Shown here piece after piece: positions 1 through 8,687 of a stretch of 64,000 nt of DNA (position 1 is its first letter; the number at the start of each line of letters is the position of its first letter). The position numbers and the translations under genes are program-made. The DNA is taken from the NCBI GenBank assembly GCA_038322235.1, contig JBBQFQ010000019.1:21170-85169 (forward strand). The letters run 5' to 3'. The stretch is from SZAS-18 sp038322235 (GTDB lineage: Bacteria > Verrucomicrobiota > Verrucomicrobiia > Chthoniobacterales > SZAS-18). The notes below the pieces were generated by a model. It had not been told where the DNA came from. It saw only the letters and a list, made by a program, of their open reading frames with translations, and made no database searches.

Positions 1-664
1 TCACGATGACCACTTGGGACCGGAGGGAAAATTCGCCGCTAACGGCTCGCGAACTTGATTCGCCGCGCCCGGCGCTGCTCGGCTCGAGCACCTCGCCGTG
101 CACGCCATCGATGACCCCAGCCGTCACGCTGAATCCGCTGACGCGATGCCGGAAGCGCAGCGTCAGCAAACCACGCTTCACCGCCTCTCGCGCCCGTCGG
201 ACAAAGGGTGCGATAATGCCGGGTCCCGTTCCCCAGGTGATATGAAAACGGGGCACCGAATTCCCGTGCTCGGTCGCGAGATAACCGCCCCGTTCTGCCC
301 AGCCGACGACCGGGAAGAAACGGATCCCCTGCGCGTGGAGCCAGGGCCGCTTTTCACCCGCGGCAAAATCGACGTATGCCTCCGCCCATTTGCGGGGCCA
401 CGCATCCTCGGTGCGATCGAATCCCGCCGAGCCCAGCCAGTCCTGCCATGCGAGGGCGTGCGAATCGCGAATCCCCATCCGGCGCTGCTCCGGTGAATTC
501 ACGAGGAACAATCCGCCGAAGGACCAGAACGCCTGGCCGCCCAGCGAGGCCTCCGGTTCCTGATCGAGCAGGATCACGCGCCGGCCCGCGTCGGTTGCCT
601 CCGCCGCGGCGACGAGTCCGGCGAGTCCGCCACCCACCACGATCACATCGGCATCCATGCTCAT
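1..664 (-). CDS. FAD-binding dehydrogenase (partial, N-terminal part)
   Basis: Only the first about 220 residues are in the window; the gene runs off the left edge on the minus strand. The N-terminus shows a dinucleotide-binding Rossmann motif (DADVIVVGGGLAGLVAA) ending in an acidic stretch, followed by a GGQAFWSFGG segment typical of the flavoprotein oxidoreductases annotated as FAD-binding dehydrogenase / 3-ketosteroid dehydrogenase-like (COG3573 type). It probably oxidises a small organic substrate with FAD in the cytoplasm; the substrate cannot be inferred. Two in-frame ATG codons (first bases 664 and 658) are possible starts; 664 has a weak purine stretch before it. The next upstream feature, a tRNA gene, is on the opposite strand. 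Confidence 0.85.
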   Translation of the reverse strand, partial: MSMDADVIVVGGGLAGLVAAAEATDAGRRVILLDQEPEASLGGQAFWSFGGLFLVNSPEQRRMGIRDSHALAWQDWLGSAGFDRTEDAWPRKWAEAYVDFAAGEKRPWLHAQGIRFFPVVGWAERGGYLATEHGNSVPRFHITWGTGPGIIAPFVRRAREAVKRGLLTLRFRHRVSGFSVTAGVIDGVHGEVLEPSSAGRGESSSRAVSGEFSLRSQVVIV

Positions 665-803
665 GACCTGCTGGTCTATCCGCAGATCGGAGCGGCGTCC
701 ATCCCATCCCGGCGGCCGGGCACGGTCGCGGATCGCCGTCATCGCATTTCCCCCTTGCAAACCGACGCGCATGCCGGAATCTCCCCGTCCGGTTTTCGGG
801 CAC

Positions 804-879
<76 letters not shown>

Positions 880-957
880 CCTCTGGAAATCGCGAAATCC
901 GGCGTAGATTTTGCGAACGCATTCCTCGGAGCAGGCCTTGAGGAGCGGTGCCGTTCC

Positions 958-1803
958 ATGTCTGCTTCGGTTGTGAGCAACGAACCGTTGATCGGAGCAC
1001 TGCCGGACCCGGACCTTCTGTCGAAGGATTTGCGCGAGGTGCGGCTGAAATCGGGGCCCGCATCGTACGCGATCGGCTTGGCGAGCTTCAAAGCGAACCG
1101 CGACTCGCGCTTGGCTCCGGGGGAGTTACCCAAGCTTCCCCTTGGAGGACCCCTCCCGGCTGCCGTCGCGAACAATGCGGACGTCCCCCCAACCTGTCTC
1201 GATTTGCGAAGCGCAGCGGCTGCATTGCCCACCGACGCGCTCGACAATGGCGCCGAACATGTCGTCCTGTTTCCGCCTGGCGACCGGGTGCGGAAGTATG
1301 CGATCGCACACTCATCAGGATCGCTCGGGTACTCAGTCGCATTTTCTGCGGACGGAGCGGTGATCGGACTACGGAGGGACCTGCCACCCGCGTATCTGAA
1401 GCGCCTGTCGCTCTTCAATCACTTCTTCGGCGACGACATTGCTGTCATTGGGTCGGTGCGGGACTCGCGCTCCGGTCAGCCGAGCATCGTGACACAGCAG
1501 CGATTTATTGACGGCAGGTATCCGAGTCCTGCCGAGGCGCGCGATTGGATGTTGGACCACGGATTTCTTCCCGCCCTGGAGCGCCGCGGCGACCGTCTAG
1601 TTCAATCATCTTACGACTTCATCCGCCCAGATGACGGCTTCTTTGCGGGGGACGCGAAGGCCAGAAACTTCATTAAAACCCGTGAGAACGGGATCGTGCC
1701 GATTGATCTAATGGTCGGCTATCCAGAAAATCGCGAGGTCATTGTCGAGCAGGCCCGAAAATATGCGCGGGCGAACGGACTGTTTGAAGTCCCGAAAACG
1801 TGA
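958..1803 (+). CDS. Kinase-fold-like protein related to polyvalent-protein domains of mobile elements
   Basis: The 281-residue product has no signal peptide or membrane segment. Its C-terminal half carries an FAGDAKARNFIKT motif followed by GIVPIDLMVG, reminiscent of a protein-kinase catalytic loop plus metal-binding aspartate; this pattern is known from the serine/threonine kinase-like domain of phage and plasmid polyvalent proteins. An earlier segment EHVVLFPPGDRVRKYA resembles the N-lobe lysine strand of that family. The start at 958 is chosen because an AGGAG lies about 12 bases upstream and because an earlier start would run into the tRNA. The gene stands alone, 78 bases after the tRNA-Phe, so it may be a leftover of an element integrated there. 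The family assignment is by eye and not certain. Confidence 0.7.
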   Translation: MSASVVSNEPLIGALPDPDLLSKDLREVRLKSGPASYAIGLASFKANRDSRLAPGELPKLPLGGPLPAAVANNADVPPTCLDLRSAAAALPTDALDNGAEHVVLFPPGDRVRKYAIAHSSGSLGYSVAFSADGAVIGLRRDLPPAYLKRLSLFNHFFGDDIAVIGSVRDSRSGQPSIVTQQRFIDGRYPSPAEARDWMLDHGFLPALERRGDRLVQSSYDFIRPDDGFFAGDAKARNFIKTRENGIVPIDLMVGYPENREVIVEQARKYARANGLFEVPKT

Positions 1804-2256
1804 GCGTCGCCCGCCACGAAGAGTCTCCTCAAATCGGCGGGCCAGCGGCCGCCCAACCCCGTTCGACCCCATGCTCTGGAGACCGACTCAAGCCTGAAAT
1901 TTAGCGGACACGCGTGCGGACATCTGCGATTTCGGGGCAGCGTCCGTCCAAGGGTCGTGCCATCGGCAGAAGACGTGGAATTTTGAAAATTTGCTGAGCT
2001 TTCATCGAGGTCGTGGACGCACCGGCCACGGCGCGCGATAATGAATTCGAACGATTCGGTCACGCGGACGCGTTCCGGCCGAAAGGGCGGAAAGGGGCGG
2101 GCGGGCGCCGTCGGCCGGTGCAAGCCGCATGGTGAAACCGTGCAGCTTGCACTATCTCACCGCGGAAAACCCCGGCCTTAGCGCTCCATACTTTCCTTAA
2201 ACACTCTCCTTAAGCTAGTTATGCCGTGTGGCATTCGGCTCGCTAGGGTGCGGGGC
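1804..2256. other. Intergenic region, no supported gene
   Basis: About 450 bases between the polyvalent-type gene and the ECF sigma factor. I saw no protein-like reading frame, no second copy of the tRNA 3' end and no clear terminator. A short inverted repeat (GTGCA-N3-TGCAC) lies near 2141, and an AT-richer stretch with CCTTAA repeats lies at 2195-2220, where the promoter of the sigma gene would be expected. Confidence 0.5.
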
Positions 2257-2901
2257 ATGACAATGCCAACCACCCCCATTTCCCCTTCCGCCGGTCGTAC
2301 CAATGGAATCGAGCGGAGTGATGAGGATCTGCTGCGCGATTGCGCCGCGGGCGACGAATCTGCTCTGGCACTCGTGCTGCGCCGTCACGGGGGACTGATC
2401 CGAGCGATCGCCCAGCGCGTGCTGAACAGCGATGGCGAGTCTGACGATATCGTGAATGATGTGTTGCTTGAGGTCTGGCAGCAGGCGCACCGATTTCAAG
2501 AAGCCAAAGGTAGCGCACTGGCGTGGGTATCAACCCTAGCCCGACGTCGGGCGATCGACCGGCTCCGGCGGAAGCAGGCCTATTTGCGCGCTCGCGCCCG
2601 CTACGAAACGGAGGCGGGCGTGAGCGCGGATGTTCTCACCCCAAAGAGTGCGGACGGGAACGCCATCGAGGGCGATCGCGCCGCGGCCCTGCAACAGCTC
2701 CTTTCCACGCTTCCACCGCCCCAACAGCAAGCCTTGGAACTCGCCTTCTATCAGGGGCTAAGTCAGCGGCAGATCGCGGCGCTTACCGGAATTCCTCTGG
2801 GCACGATCAAAACCCGCCTGGAACTTGCGCTGAAGAAGATCCGGGTGGCCGCGGCATCCCCCAACGGCGGCGTCGCCGAGTGGGCTTATACGATGGCGTA
2901 A
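2257..2901 (+). CDS. ECF-type RNA polymerase sigma factor
   Basis: The product of about 214 residues has the two-domain layout of ECF (sigma-70 family group 4) factors. Region 2 contains a DIVNDVLLEVW-type core-binding helix and a WVSTLARRRAIDRLRRK segment for -10 recognition. Region 4 has a helix-turn-helix (QRQIAALTGIPLGTIKTR). It resembles the SigK subgroup, but no anti-sigma gene follows. The ATG at 2257 is preferred to one at 2221, which adds a basic leader absent from the family; 2263 is also possible. It probably directs a small stress or envelope regulon; the inducing signal is unknown. Confidence 0.9.
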   Translation: MTMPTTPISPSAGRTNGIERSDEDLLRDCAAGDESALALVLRRHGGLIRAIAQRVLNSDGESDDIVNDVLLEVWQQAHRFQEAKGSALAWVSTLARRRAIDRLRRKQAYLRARARYETEAGVSADVLTPKSADGNAIEGDRAAALQQLLSTLPPPQQQALELAFYQGLSQRQIAALTGIPLGTIKTRLELALKKIRVAAASPNGGVAEWAYTMA

Positions 2902-2902
2902 G

Positions 2903-2929
2903 CGGTCGAACCGGTCGAACCGGTCGATC
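2903..2929. repeat. Three tandem 9-bp repeats
   Basis: CGGTCGAAC occurs twice head to tail (2903-2911, 2912-2920), followed by a one-mismatch copy CGGTCGATC (2921-2929). The array begins right after the sigma factor stop codon. Confidence 0.7.
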
Positions 2930-3006
2930 GGCGGGCCCGGCGGTAGCTCAGCGAAGAAAATGCGACCCGAGGCGACCGGGCGGCTCTGGAGTAGCGAAAC
3001 CCGGCT

Positions 3007-3261
3007 ATGGAGACATTCATCGTTCACGTTACCGACGCTGGCGCCCTTCACGGAGAACTCACCGTCCGCGTTAGATCGGGTAGCATTGGACAGGTCGTGG
3101 GCGCGGCGATCGATCAGTTCCTTCAAGCCGCGTCTCAGCCAACGGTCCCGCCGCTTTTCATCGACGTGCAGCCAGCGGCAGTTTTCGCCGAACGCGCCTG
3201 GATGTACGCGGAAAATTCGACGGCTCGGGGCGCGTTGACGCCGACTGGACTCGACTCTTGA
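3007..3261 (+). CDS. Small hypothetical protein
   Basis: An 84-residue frame beginning METFIVHVTDAG with alternating hydrophobic residues, which looks more protein-like than the surrounding frames. No family recognised. A GGAG lies 16 bases before the ATG, rather far for a ribosome binding site. It sits between the sigma factor and the end of a convergent kinase gene. It could be a spurious frame. Confidence 0.4.
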   Translation: METFIVHVTDAGALHGELTVRVRSGSIGQVVGAAIDQFLQAASQPTVPPLFIDVQPAAVFAERAWMYAENSTARGALTPTGLDS

Positions 3262-3343
3262 TGGACGCGTGGTCAGCCCCGGATTTCCGCGAGCGTGCGG
3301 CGCCCGCGATTGCATGGAGTCCGCGGTTAAGCGGAAGCGCTCC

Positions 3344-6142
3344 CTACACCCGCCCGGCGGCTGAGGCGATCATGGCGAGGAGCTCGGTTGGTTCCACCGG
3401 TTTGGCAATATGAGCTTGAAAACCCGCGAGGAGGGCGCGCGTGCGGTCTTCCGAGCGGGCAAACGCGGTCAGCGCCACGGCGGGTGTGAGTCCACCGTCC
3501 TCCGACGGAAGCGAACGGACCCGACGAATTAACTCGTACCCGTCAACGTCCGCCATCCCGATGTCGCTGATGAGCACGTCAGGGCGAACCGATCGGATCA
3601 ACGCGATCGCTTCCCCTGCCGTCGATGCGAGGTAAACGGTACATCCACGTTCCTCCAACAGCCGGCGCAAGAGCTCCCGGGCATCGCGCTCGTCGTCCAC
3701 AATGACCAACCGAAGCCCGGCAAGGGCGGCGTGCGGCAGGTCAAAGCCGCGCGTCTCCGGCACGGCGGGATGGGGGCGGTCGTCGTTGGACCGCTGGCTA
3801 GCCGCCTTCAATGGGAGGCTGACGATGAAACTCGCGCCCAGATCGAGACCAAGGCTTTCCACGGCGACTGTGCCACCGTGGAGCTCCACAAGTTGCTGGA
3901 CAATTGCCAATCCCAGGCCGAGTCCCCCATGCCTGCGATTGCTCGCGGAATCGGCCTGACGGAAGCGATCGAAAACGTGCGGGAGAAACTCGGCGCTAAT
4001 GCCGACGCCGGTGTCCGAGACGCTGAGCTCGAGGTGCGAATTGATCCGCTCGAGCACGACCTGAACCTTCCCTCCGCGAGGGGTGAACTTGATCGCGTTC
4101 GAGAGGAGGTTCCAAACCACCTGCTGAAGCCGGGCGGAATCGCCCGAGATCGGTCCCGCCAGCGGATCGAGGATCCTTTCCAGACGCACGCCCTTGGCCT
4201 CGGCCGCCGGGCGAACGGTCTCGATCGCCGCCTCGATGCTGGCTTCGGGCTGAATGCTCCGCACATCGAGTCGCAACTTGCCGGAAATAATCCGGCTCAT
4301 GTCGAGGAGATCTTCGATCAATTGAGCCTGGGCTCGGACGTTCCGGTCAATGACGTCGACAGCCTCTGCCACCAACCCCGGATCAGACTGGCCGTCCTTG
4401 AGCAACTGCGTCCACCCGAAGATCGCATTCAGAGGAGTACGCAGCTCATGGCTGAGCGTCGCGAGAAACTCGTCCTTCATCCGGCTGGCGTGTTCCGCCG
4501 TGCTGCGCGCGGCCCGCTCAGACGCAAGCAGTTGTTCCTTCTCCGCCTGCAGTTCTTTCTGGTTTTGGATGTCCGTACAGGTGCCAAACCAGCGGGTGAT
4601 CGTCCCGTCGAGATCTCGGATCGGGAGGGCCCGCGTCAGATACCAGTGGTACTCCTGATTCTCGCCCCGAACGCGAAATTCCCGGGAGTATGGCTTCCCG
4701 CTCTGGAGCGATTCCTGCCACTGCTGATAGGTCGCAGGCAGATCCTCCGGATGAAGAAAACGGTCCCATGCTGCCTCCTCCATCGAGCCGTTCGGGAGAC
4801 CGATATACTCGTACCAACGCTGATTGTAGTAGTCGAGCGAACCATCCGGCTGCGCCGCCCAGACGATCTGCGGCATCGCATCGGCGAGCTGGCGGAACTG
4901 AGCCTCGCTCCGGGTGAGCGCTGCCAGGAGTTCCGCCTGTGCCTCCTCCGCCTGACGCCGGGCCGTGATCTCAATCATCGCACCGGCGAGGCCAGCGGTG
5001 CGCCCGTCCGGGTCGGAGAGCGGGCGCCCACGACTCTCGACCCAGCGGTCCGGTGAGCCGTCCAACCCGGAAGTGCGGAACTCGACCACGTGCCGGCCCT
5101 CGCTCTCACCGCGCATCGCCTTCGCGGCCGCCTCGGCGAGCATCGAGTGGTGATCGGGATCGATGCGTGAGGCGACGGCGGATATCGTCAGCTCGGTTCC
5201 TTCCGGCAGTCCGAAAAGCGAGGCGAAGCCGGCATCTGATTCGATCTGCCCCGTTTTCGAGTTCCATTCCCAAAGAATGACCCCGGAGGCCTCCGCCACC
5301 CGGCGCAGCCGTTCCTCGCTGGTCCGGAGACGCTCCGCCAGCTTTTCCACCCCCAGTCGCGCTTCCTCCTGTTCGGTAATGTCCGTGTTCGTGCCAAACC
5401 ACGTCTGAATCGTCCCGCTCGCGTCGCGCAGGGGCATCACCCGCGTCAGGAAGCGTCGGAAAACTCCGTCCGCGCGACGAAGCGGAAAAATCATGTCGAG
5501 GGGCTTGCCCTGCGCGAGAGCTTCCGACCACCGGGCTAAAACCTGAGGCAGTTCGGTGGGATCGTGCACGCGCTGCCAACCCCAACCCTGCATCTCGGAC
5601 AGCGTGGAACCGGTAAACTCAAACCACCGTTCGTTGTACCAGTAAATCCAGCCCTCCGCGTCCGCCATCCACGCGAGCTGGGGAATCGAATTCGCCAGTT
5701 GGCGGAACTTTGCTTCGCTGCCGGCGAGCGCCTCGCTGACCTGGTGCCGAGCGGTGATGTCGCGGGTCGAGCCAACGACGTTCGTCACGCTTTGGTCCGC
5801 GCCGCGAACCGGCCGAAAGATGTACTCGTAGCGGCCCGTGAGCCCGGCGGGACTGGTGTACGCGGTCTCGTCCGAGAGTGGCTCACCGGTGGCGAAGACG
5901 CTGGCCACCTGCTCATCGAGTCGTCGCGCGAGTTCCGGCGGATAACCAAGCTCCAGAAAACTCTTCCCGAGCGCATCGTTCAAACTGCACCCCCAAAGTT
6001 GGAGCAGGGCCTCGTTCGCGTAGACGAACCGACCAGCACGATCAAAGGCGTAGACGAAATCCGAAATCCCCGCGAGCGCGATCTCCAGCGCCGCGGCTCG
6101 AAGGATTCCCGTGCCGGCGCCTGCGGGAGTGGTCGGATTCAT
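3344..6142 (-). CDS. Multi-PAS hybrid sensor histidine kinase with C-terminal receiver
   Basis: About 932 residues, no membrane segment, so a cytoplasmic sensor. Four PAS/PAC domains (roughly 20-130, 140-260, 280-400 and 410-530) each end in a xxTDIT-like PAC motif. They are followed by a HisKA domain with the phospho-acceptor His565 in SHELRTPLNA, an HATPase domain (NLLSNAIKF, DTGVGI, GLGLGLAIV) and a receiver domain around 810-925 with acceptor Asp860. The ATG at 6142 is chosen because the frame upstream of it is Arg/Ser-rich and overlaps the end of the neighbouring gene. It is the last gene of a four-gene signalling operon, 61 bases behind the sigma-54 activator. The PAS ligand is unknown. 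Confidence 0.93.
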   Translation of the reverse strand: MNPTTPAGAGTGILRAAALEIALAGISDFVYAFDRAGRFVYANEALLQLWGCSLNDALGKSFLELGYPPELARRLDEQVASVFATGEPLSDETAYTSPAGLTGRYEYIFRPVRGADQSVTNVVGSTRDITARHQVSEALAGSEAKFRQLANSIPQLAWMADAEGWIYWYNERWFEFTGSTLSEMQGWGWQRVHDPTELPQVLARWSEALAQGKPLDMIFPLRRADGVFRRFLTRVMPLRDASGTIQTWFGTNTDITEQEEARLGVEKLAERLRTSEERLRRVAEASGVILWEWNSKTGQIESDAGFASLFGLPEGTELTISAVASRIDPDHHSMLAEAAAKAMRGESEGRHVVEFRTSGLDGSPDRWVESRGRPLSDPDGRTAGLAGAMIEITARRQAEEAQAELLAALTRSEAQFRQLADAMPQIVWAAQPDGSLDYYNQRWYEYIGLPNGSMEEAAWDRFLHPEDLPATYQQWQESLQSGKPYSREFRVRGENQEYHWYLTRALPIRDLDGTITRWFGTCTDIQNQKELQAEKEQLLASERAARSTAEHASRMKDEFLATLSHELRTPLNAIFGWTQLLKDGQSDPGLVAEAVDVIDRNVRAQAQLIEDLLDMSRIISGKLRLDVRSIQPEASIEAAIETVRPAAEAKGVRLERILDPLAGPISGDSARLQQVVWNLLSNAIKFTPRGGKVQVVLERINSHLELSVSDTGVGISAEFLPHVFDRFRQADSASNRRHGGLGLGLAIVQQLVELHGGTVAVESLGLDLGASFIVSLPLKAASQRSNDDRPHPAVPETRGFDLPHAALAGLRLVIVDDERDARELLRRLLEERGCTVYLASTAGEAIALIRSVRPDVLISDIGMADVDGYELIRRVRSLPSEDGGLTPAVALTAFARSEDRTRALLAGFQAHIAKPVEPTELLAMIASAAGRV

Positions 6143-6203
6143 CGAAAAAGAGTGTGCCGTCGAGGAGCGTTTCGCGGTCGGACGGTCGGAGGTAGAGAGG
6201 TAC

Positions 6204-7565
6204 TCAGTCTGGCTTTCCGCCGCCTTCGCGCCGCTTCCGCTTCCGGTAAAGGGTTGCGGGGTCGATCCCGAGTACCTGGGCCGCCTCCGCGAGACTTCCC
6301 GTCCGCGCGATGACTCGTTCGAGATGGATCTGCTCCAGCTCCTCGAGCGAGACCAGCGCACCCGCCACGATGTCCTCGCCTTCGGCGGCCTGCTTGGCCG
6401 GCCCGAAAAGTTCGTGGGGAAGATCGCCGACGTCGACTTGATCCGTCCGGGCCAGAATCACCGCCCGCTCGATTGCATTGCGCAGCTCGCGCAGATTCCC
6501 CGGCCAGGAATGGCCGGCAATGGCCCGTTCGGCCGCCGGGGTGAAGCCCTTCAGTTTGCGCCCACACTGCCGGGCGAAAAACTCGAGGTAGCTCCGGGCG
6601 TGCGCGAGCAGATCAGCCGGGCGCTGCCGAAGCGGCGGCATGCTCGCCGTGATGACGTTGAGTCGGTAGTATAAATCCTCGCGGAAGGCCCCTTCGGCCA
6701 CGTGCTTGCGCAGGTCGCGGTTCGTGGCGGCAATGATGCGAACGTCGGCGTGGCGGGTGACCGTTTCACCGACGCGCTCGTACTCGCGTTCCTGGAGAAG
6801 GCGAAGGAGCCGGGCCTGAATCTCGAGGGGGAGCTCGGCAATCTCATCGAGAAAGAGCGTACCGCCTTCCGCGGCCTTCACTTTCCCCGCGGCATCCCGG
6901 ACCGCGCCGGTGAATGATCCCTTCACGTGCCCGAAGAGTTCGCTCTCCATCAGTTCGCGCGTCAGACTCGGGCAGTTGACGGTGACGAAAGGTTTCGAAG
7001 CGCGCGCGCTTCGCTCGTGAATCGCGCGGGCGACCATGCTCTTTCCCGTCCCGCTTTCGCCGAGCAGGAGAATCGAGGCCATCGAGTCCGCCGCGCGAAA
7101 GAGGACGTCGAGCACGGCCAGCAGCTCGGAGCTCTCGGATTCATACCGGGCCTGCGGTTGGGCTGAAGCGACCTCGGTCCGCAGGTCCACCACCTGGCGG
7201 GCGAGCACGCGGTGGCGCTGGACGCGCGCGAGCATGAGGTGGAGGTGCTCCCGGGTGAAGGGCTTCTCGAGAAAATCGAGCGCGCCGCGGCGCATCGCCT
7301 CCACGGCGAGTGCCACCGAGGCTTGCGCCGTAAAGACGACCACCGCCGTTTGCGGCTTGCGACGCAGGATCTCCTCGAGCACATCGAGCCCGTTGGCCGC
7401 GCCCAGATTCACGTCGAGCAGAATGAGATCGAAGGCTTCCTCCTTCAGCCGCGCCAGCCCGGCCTCCGCCGATGGTGCCACCTCGGCATAGTGGTCGGCA
7501 TCCTCGACGATCATCCGCGTCGCATCGCGAATGATCTTTTCGTCATCGATGATCAGAATGTCCAT
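6204..7565 (-). CDS. Sigma-54-dependent response regulator (NtrC family)
   Basis: The 453-residue protein has the full NtrC-type layout. An N-terminal receiver domain carries acidic residues in IIDDE and phospho-acceptor Asp51. A central AAA+ domain has Walker A GESGTGKS, the sigma-54-contacting loop GSFTGA and Walker B GGTLFLDEIAEL. A C-terminal Fis-type helix-turn-helix contains GSLAEAAQVLGIDPATLYRK. It should activate sigma-54 promoters once phosphorylated, most simply by one of the adjacent kinases. It starts three bases after the REC-kinase gene ends, so the two are probably co-transcribed and translationally linked. No -24/-12 promoter was recognised in this window. Confidence 0.95.
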   Translation of the reverse strand: MDILIIDDEKIIRDATRMIVEDADHYAEVAPSAEAGLARLKEEAFDLILLDVNLGAANGLDVLEEILRRKPQTAVVVFTAQASVALAVEAMRRGALDFLEKPFTREHLHLMLARVQRHRVLARQVVDLRTEVASAQPQARYESESSELLAVLDVLFRAADSMASILLLGESGTGKSMVARAIHERSARASKPFVTVNCPSLTRELMESELFGHVKGSFTGAVRDAAGKVKAAEGGTLFLDEIAELPLEIQARLLRLLQEREYERVGETVTRHADVRIIAATNRDLRKHVAEGAFREDLYYRLNVITASMPPLRQRPADLLAHARSYLEFFARQCGRKLKGFTPAAERAIAGHSWPGNLRELRNAIERAVILARTDQVDVGDLPHELFGPAKQAAEGEDIVAGALVSLEELEQIHLERVIARTGSLAEAAQVLGIDPATLYRKRKRREGGGKPD

Positions 7566-7568
7566 TGG

Positions 7569-8669
7569 TCAGGATTCTCCCCGGGGGAGTTGGATGGTGA
7601 TGGCGGCGCCCTCGCCGGGCGCGGATTCGACGCTGACACGACCCTTCATCGCCTCGACCAGCCGTTTCACGATGTAGAGGCCGAGACCGGTCGAGGCTTC
7701 GCCGGCGGTCGGCCGGGCGCTCAATCGCCCATAGCGGCGGAACATGCGGCCCCGATCCTCCTCGGTGAAGCCGGGACCACGATCGCGAACCGTGACCGAT
7801 GCCTCGCCAAGTATCTCGATCGCGACGGTGAGGTCGACGACGCTCTCCCGGGGGGAAAACTTGAGGGCGTTGGAGAGCAGATTGTCGAGCACCTGGGCGA
7901 GCGCGGAGGCATCGGCGAGGACGCAGACGCTTTCCGGCGGCTGGTTGAGCCTCAGCTCGATCTGCTTGGCTTCCGCGGCGGACGTCGCACGTCCGACCGC
8001 CGAAGCGCACTCGGCCGCGAGATCGCACGGCGCCGGCTCGACCTCGAGCCTTCCGGCGGAATGATTGGCCAGAAACGTCCGCAGGAAGCCCAGCGACGCG
8101 TCCGCAGTGTCGGCAATGTTTCGCGCGAGCGTGAGCGCGCGGGGCGGCAGGGGGTCGCGACTGTCCCGGAGCAGTTGGGCGCTGAGTTGCACGCCCGCGA
8201 GGTGATTTTTCAAATCGTGCGTCAGGATTCCCAGCAACTCATCGCGATCCTCCACGAGCTGCCGCAATTCGTCGCGGGCGAGCTTCAGAGAAAGGTGAGT
8301 CCGCACCCGGGAAACAAGCTCGGCCTTGCTGAATGGCTTGGTGACGTAGTCGACCCCACCGCTTTCGAGCGCCTGGACGATGAGATTCTTGTCGTCCGCC
8401 GCCGAGAGAAAAATCACCGGGATTTCCGACCAGCGGGCATCGCCCTTCAACTCCCGGCAAACCGCCAGCCCATCGGTGCCCGGCATCATGACATCGAGGA
8501 GGATGAGATCGGGGAGTCGGACGCCGAGCCGTTTGAAGGCCTGCTCGCCGCTGAGGGCGGGAATGACCTCATATCCCATGATGCTCAGCACGGAACCGAC
8601 GACCTTGATGTTTTCCTCCTGGTCATCGACAACGAGCACGGAGGGAGGGGAAGCGGGGGAATTGGACAT
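7569..8669 (-). CDS. Receiver-histidine kinase hybrid (REC-HisKA-HATPase)
   Basis: The 366-residue cytoplasmic protein begins with a receiver domain (VLVVDDQEEN, acceptor Asp59, KPF signature at about 111) followed by a HisKA-like helix with His151 in THDLKNHLAG and an HATPase domain (NLLSNALKFSP, DRGPGF, STGLGLYIVKRL). This order suits an intermediate in a phosphorelay: it can accept phosphate on the receiver, with its own kinase activity perhaps modulated by it. It lies 18 bases after the membrane hybrid kinase gene and 3 bases before the NtrC-type regulator, inside a four-gene operon. Confidence 0.93.
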   Translation of the reverse strand: MSNSPASPPSVLVVDDQEENIKVVGSVLSIMGYEVIPALSGEQAFKRLGVRLPDLILLDVMMPGTDGLAVCRELKGDARWSEIPVIFLSAADDKNLIVQALESGGVDYVTKPFSKAELVSRVRTHLSLKLARDELRQLVEDRDELLGILTHDLKNHLAGVQLSAQLLRDSRDPLPPRALTLARNIADTADASLGFLRTFLANHSAGRLEVEPAPCDLAAECASAVGRATSAAEAKQIELRLNQPPESVCVLADASALAQVLDNLLSNALKFSPRESVVDLTVAIEILGEASVTVRDRGPGFTEEDRGRMFRRYGRLSARPTAGEASTGLGLYIVKRLVEAMKGRVSVESAPGEGAAITIQLPRGES

Positions 8670-8687
8670 GCGAAAGGAGGTCGGGGG

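Noticed and set aside
1719..2123. Minus-strand gene between the polyvalent-type gene and the sigma factor
   Set aside because: The frame has no start context, overlaps the end of the 958-1803 gene and shows no family-like sequence.
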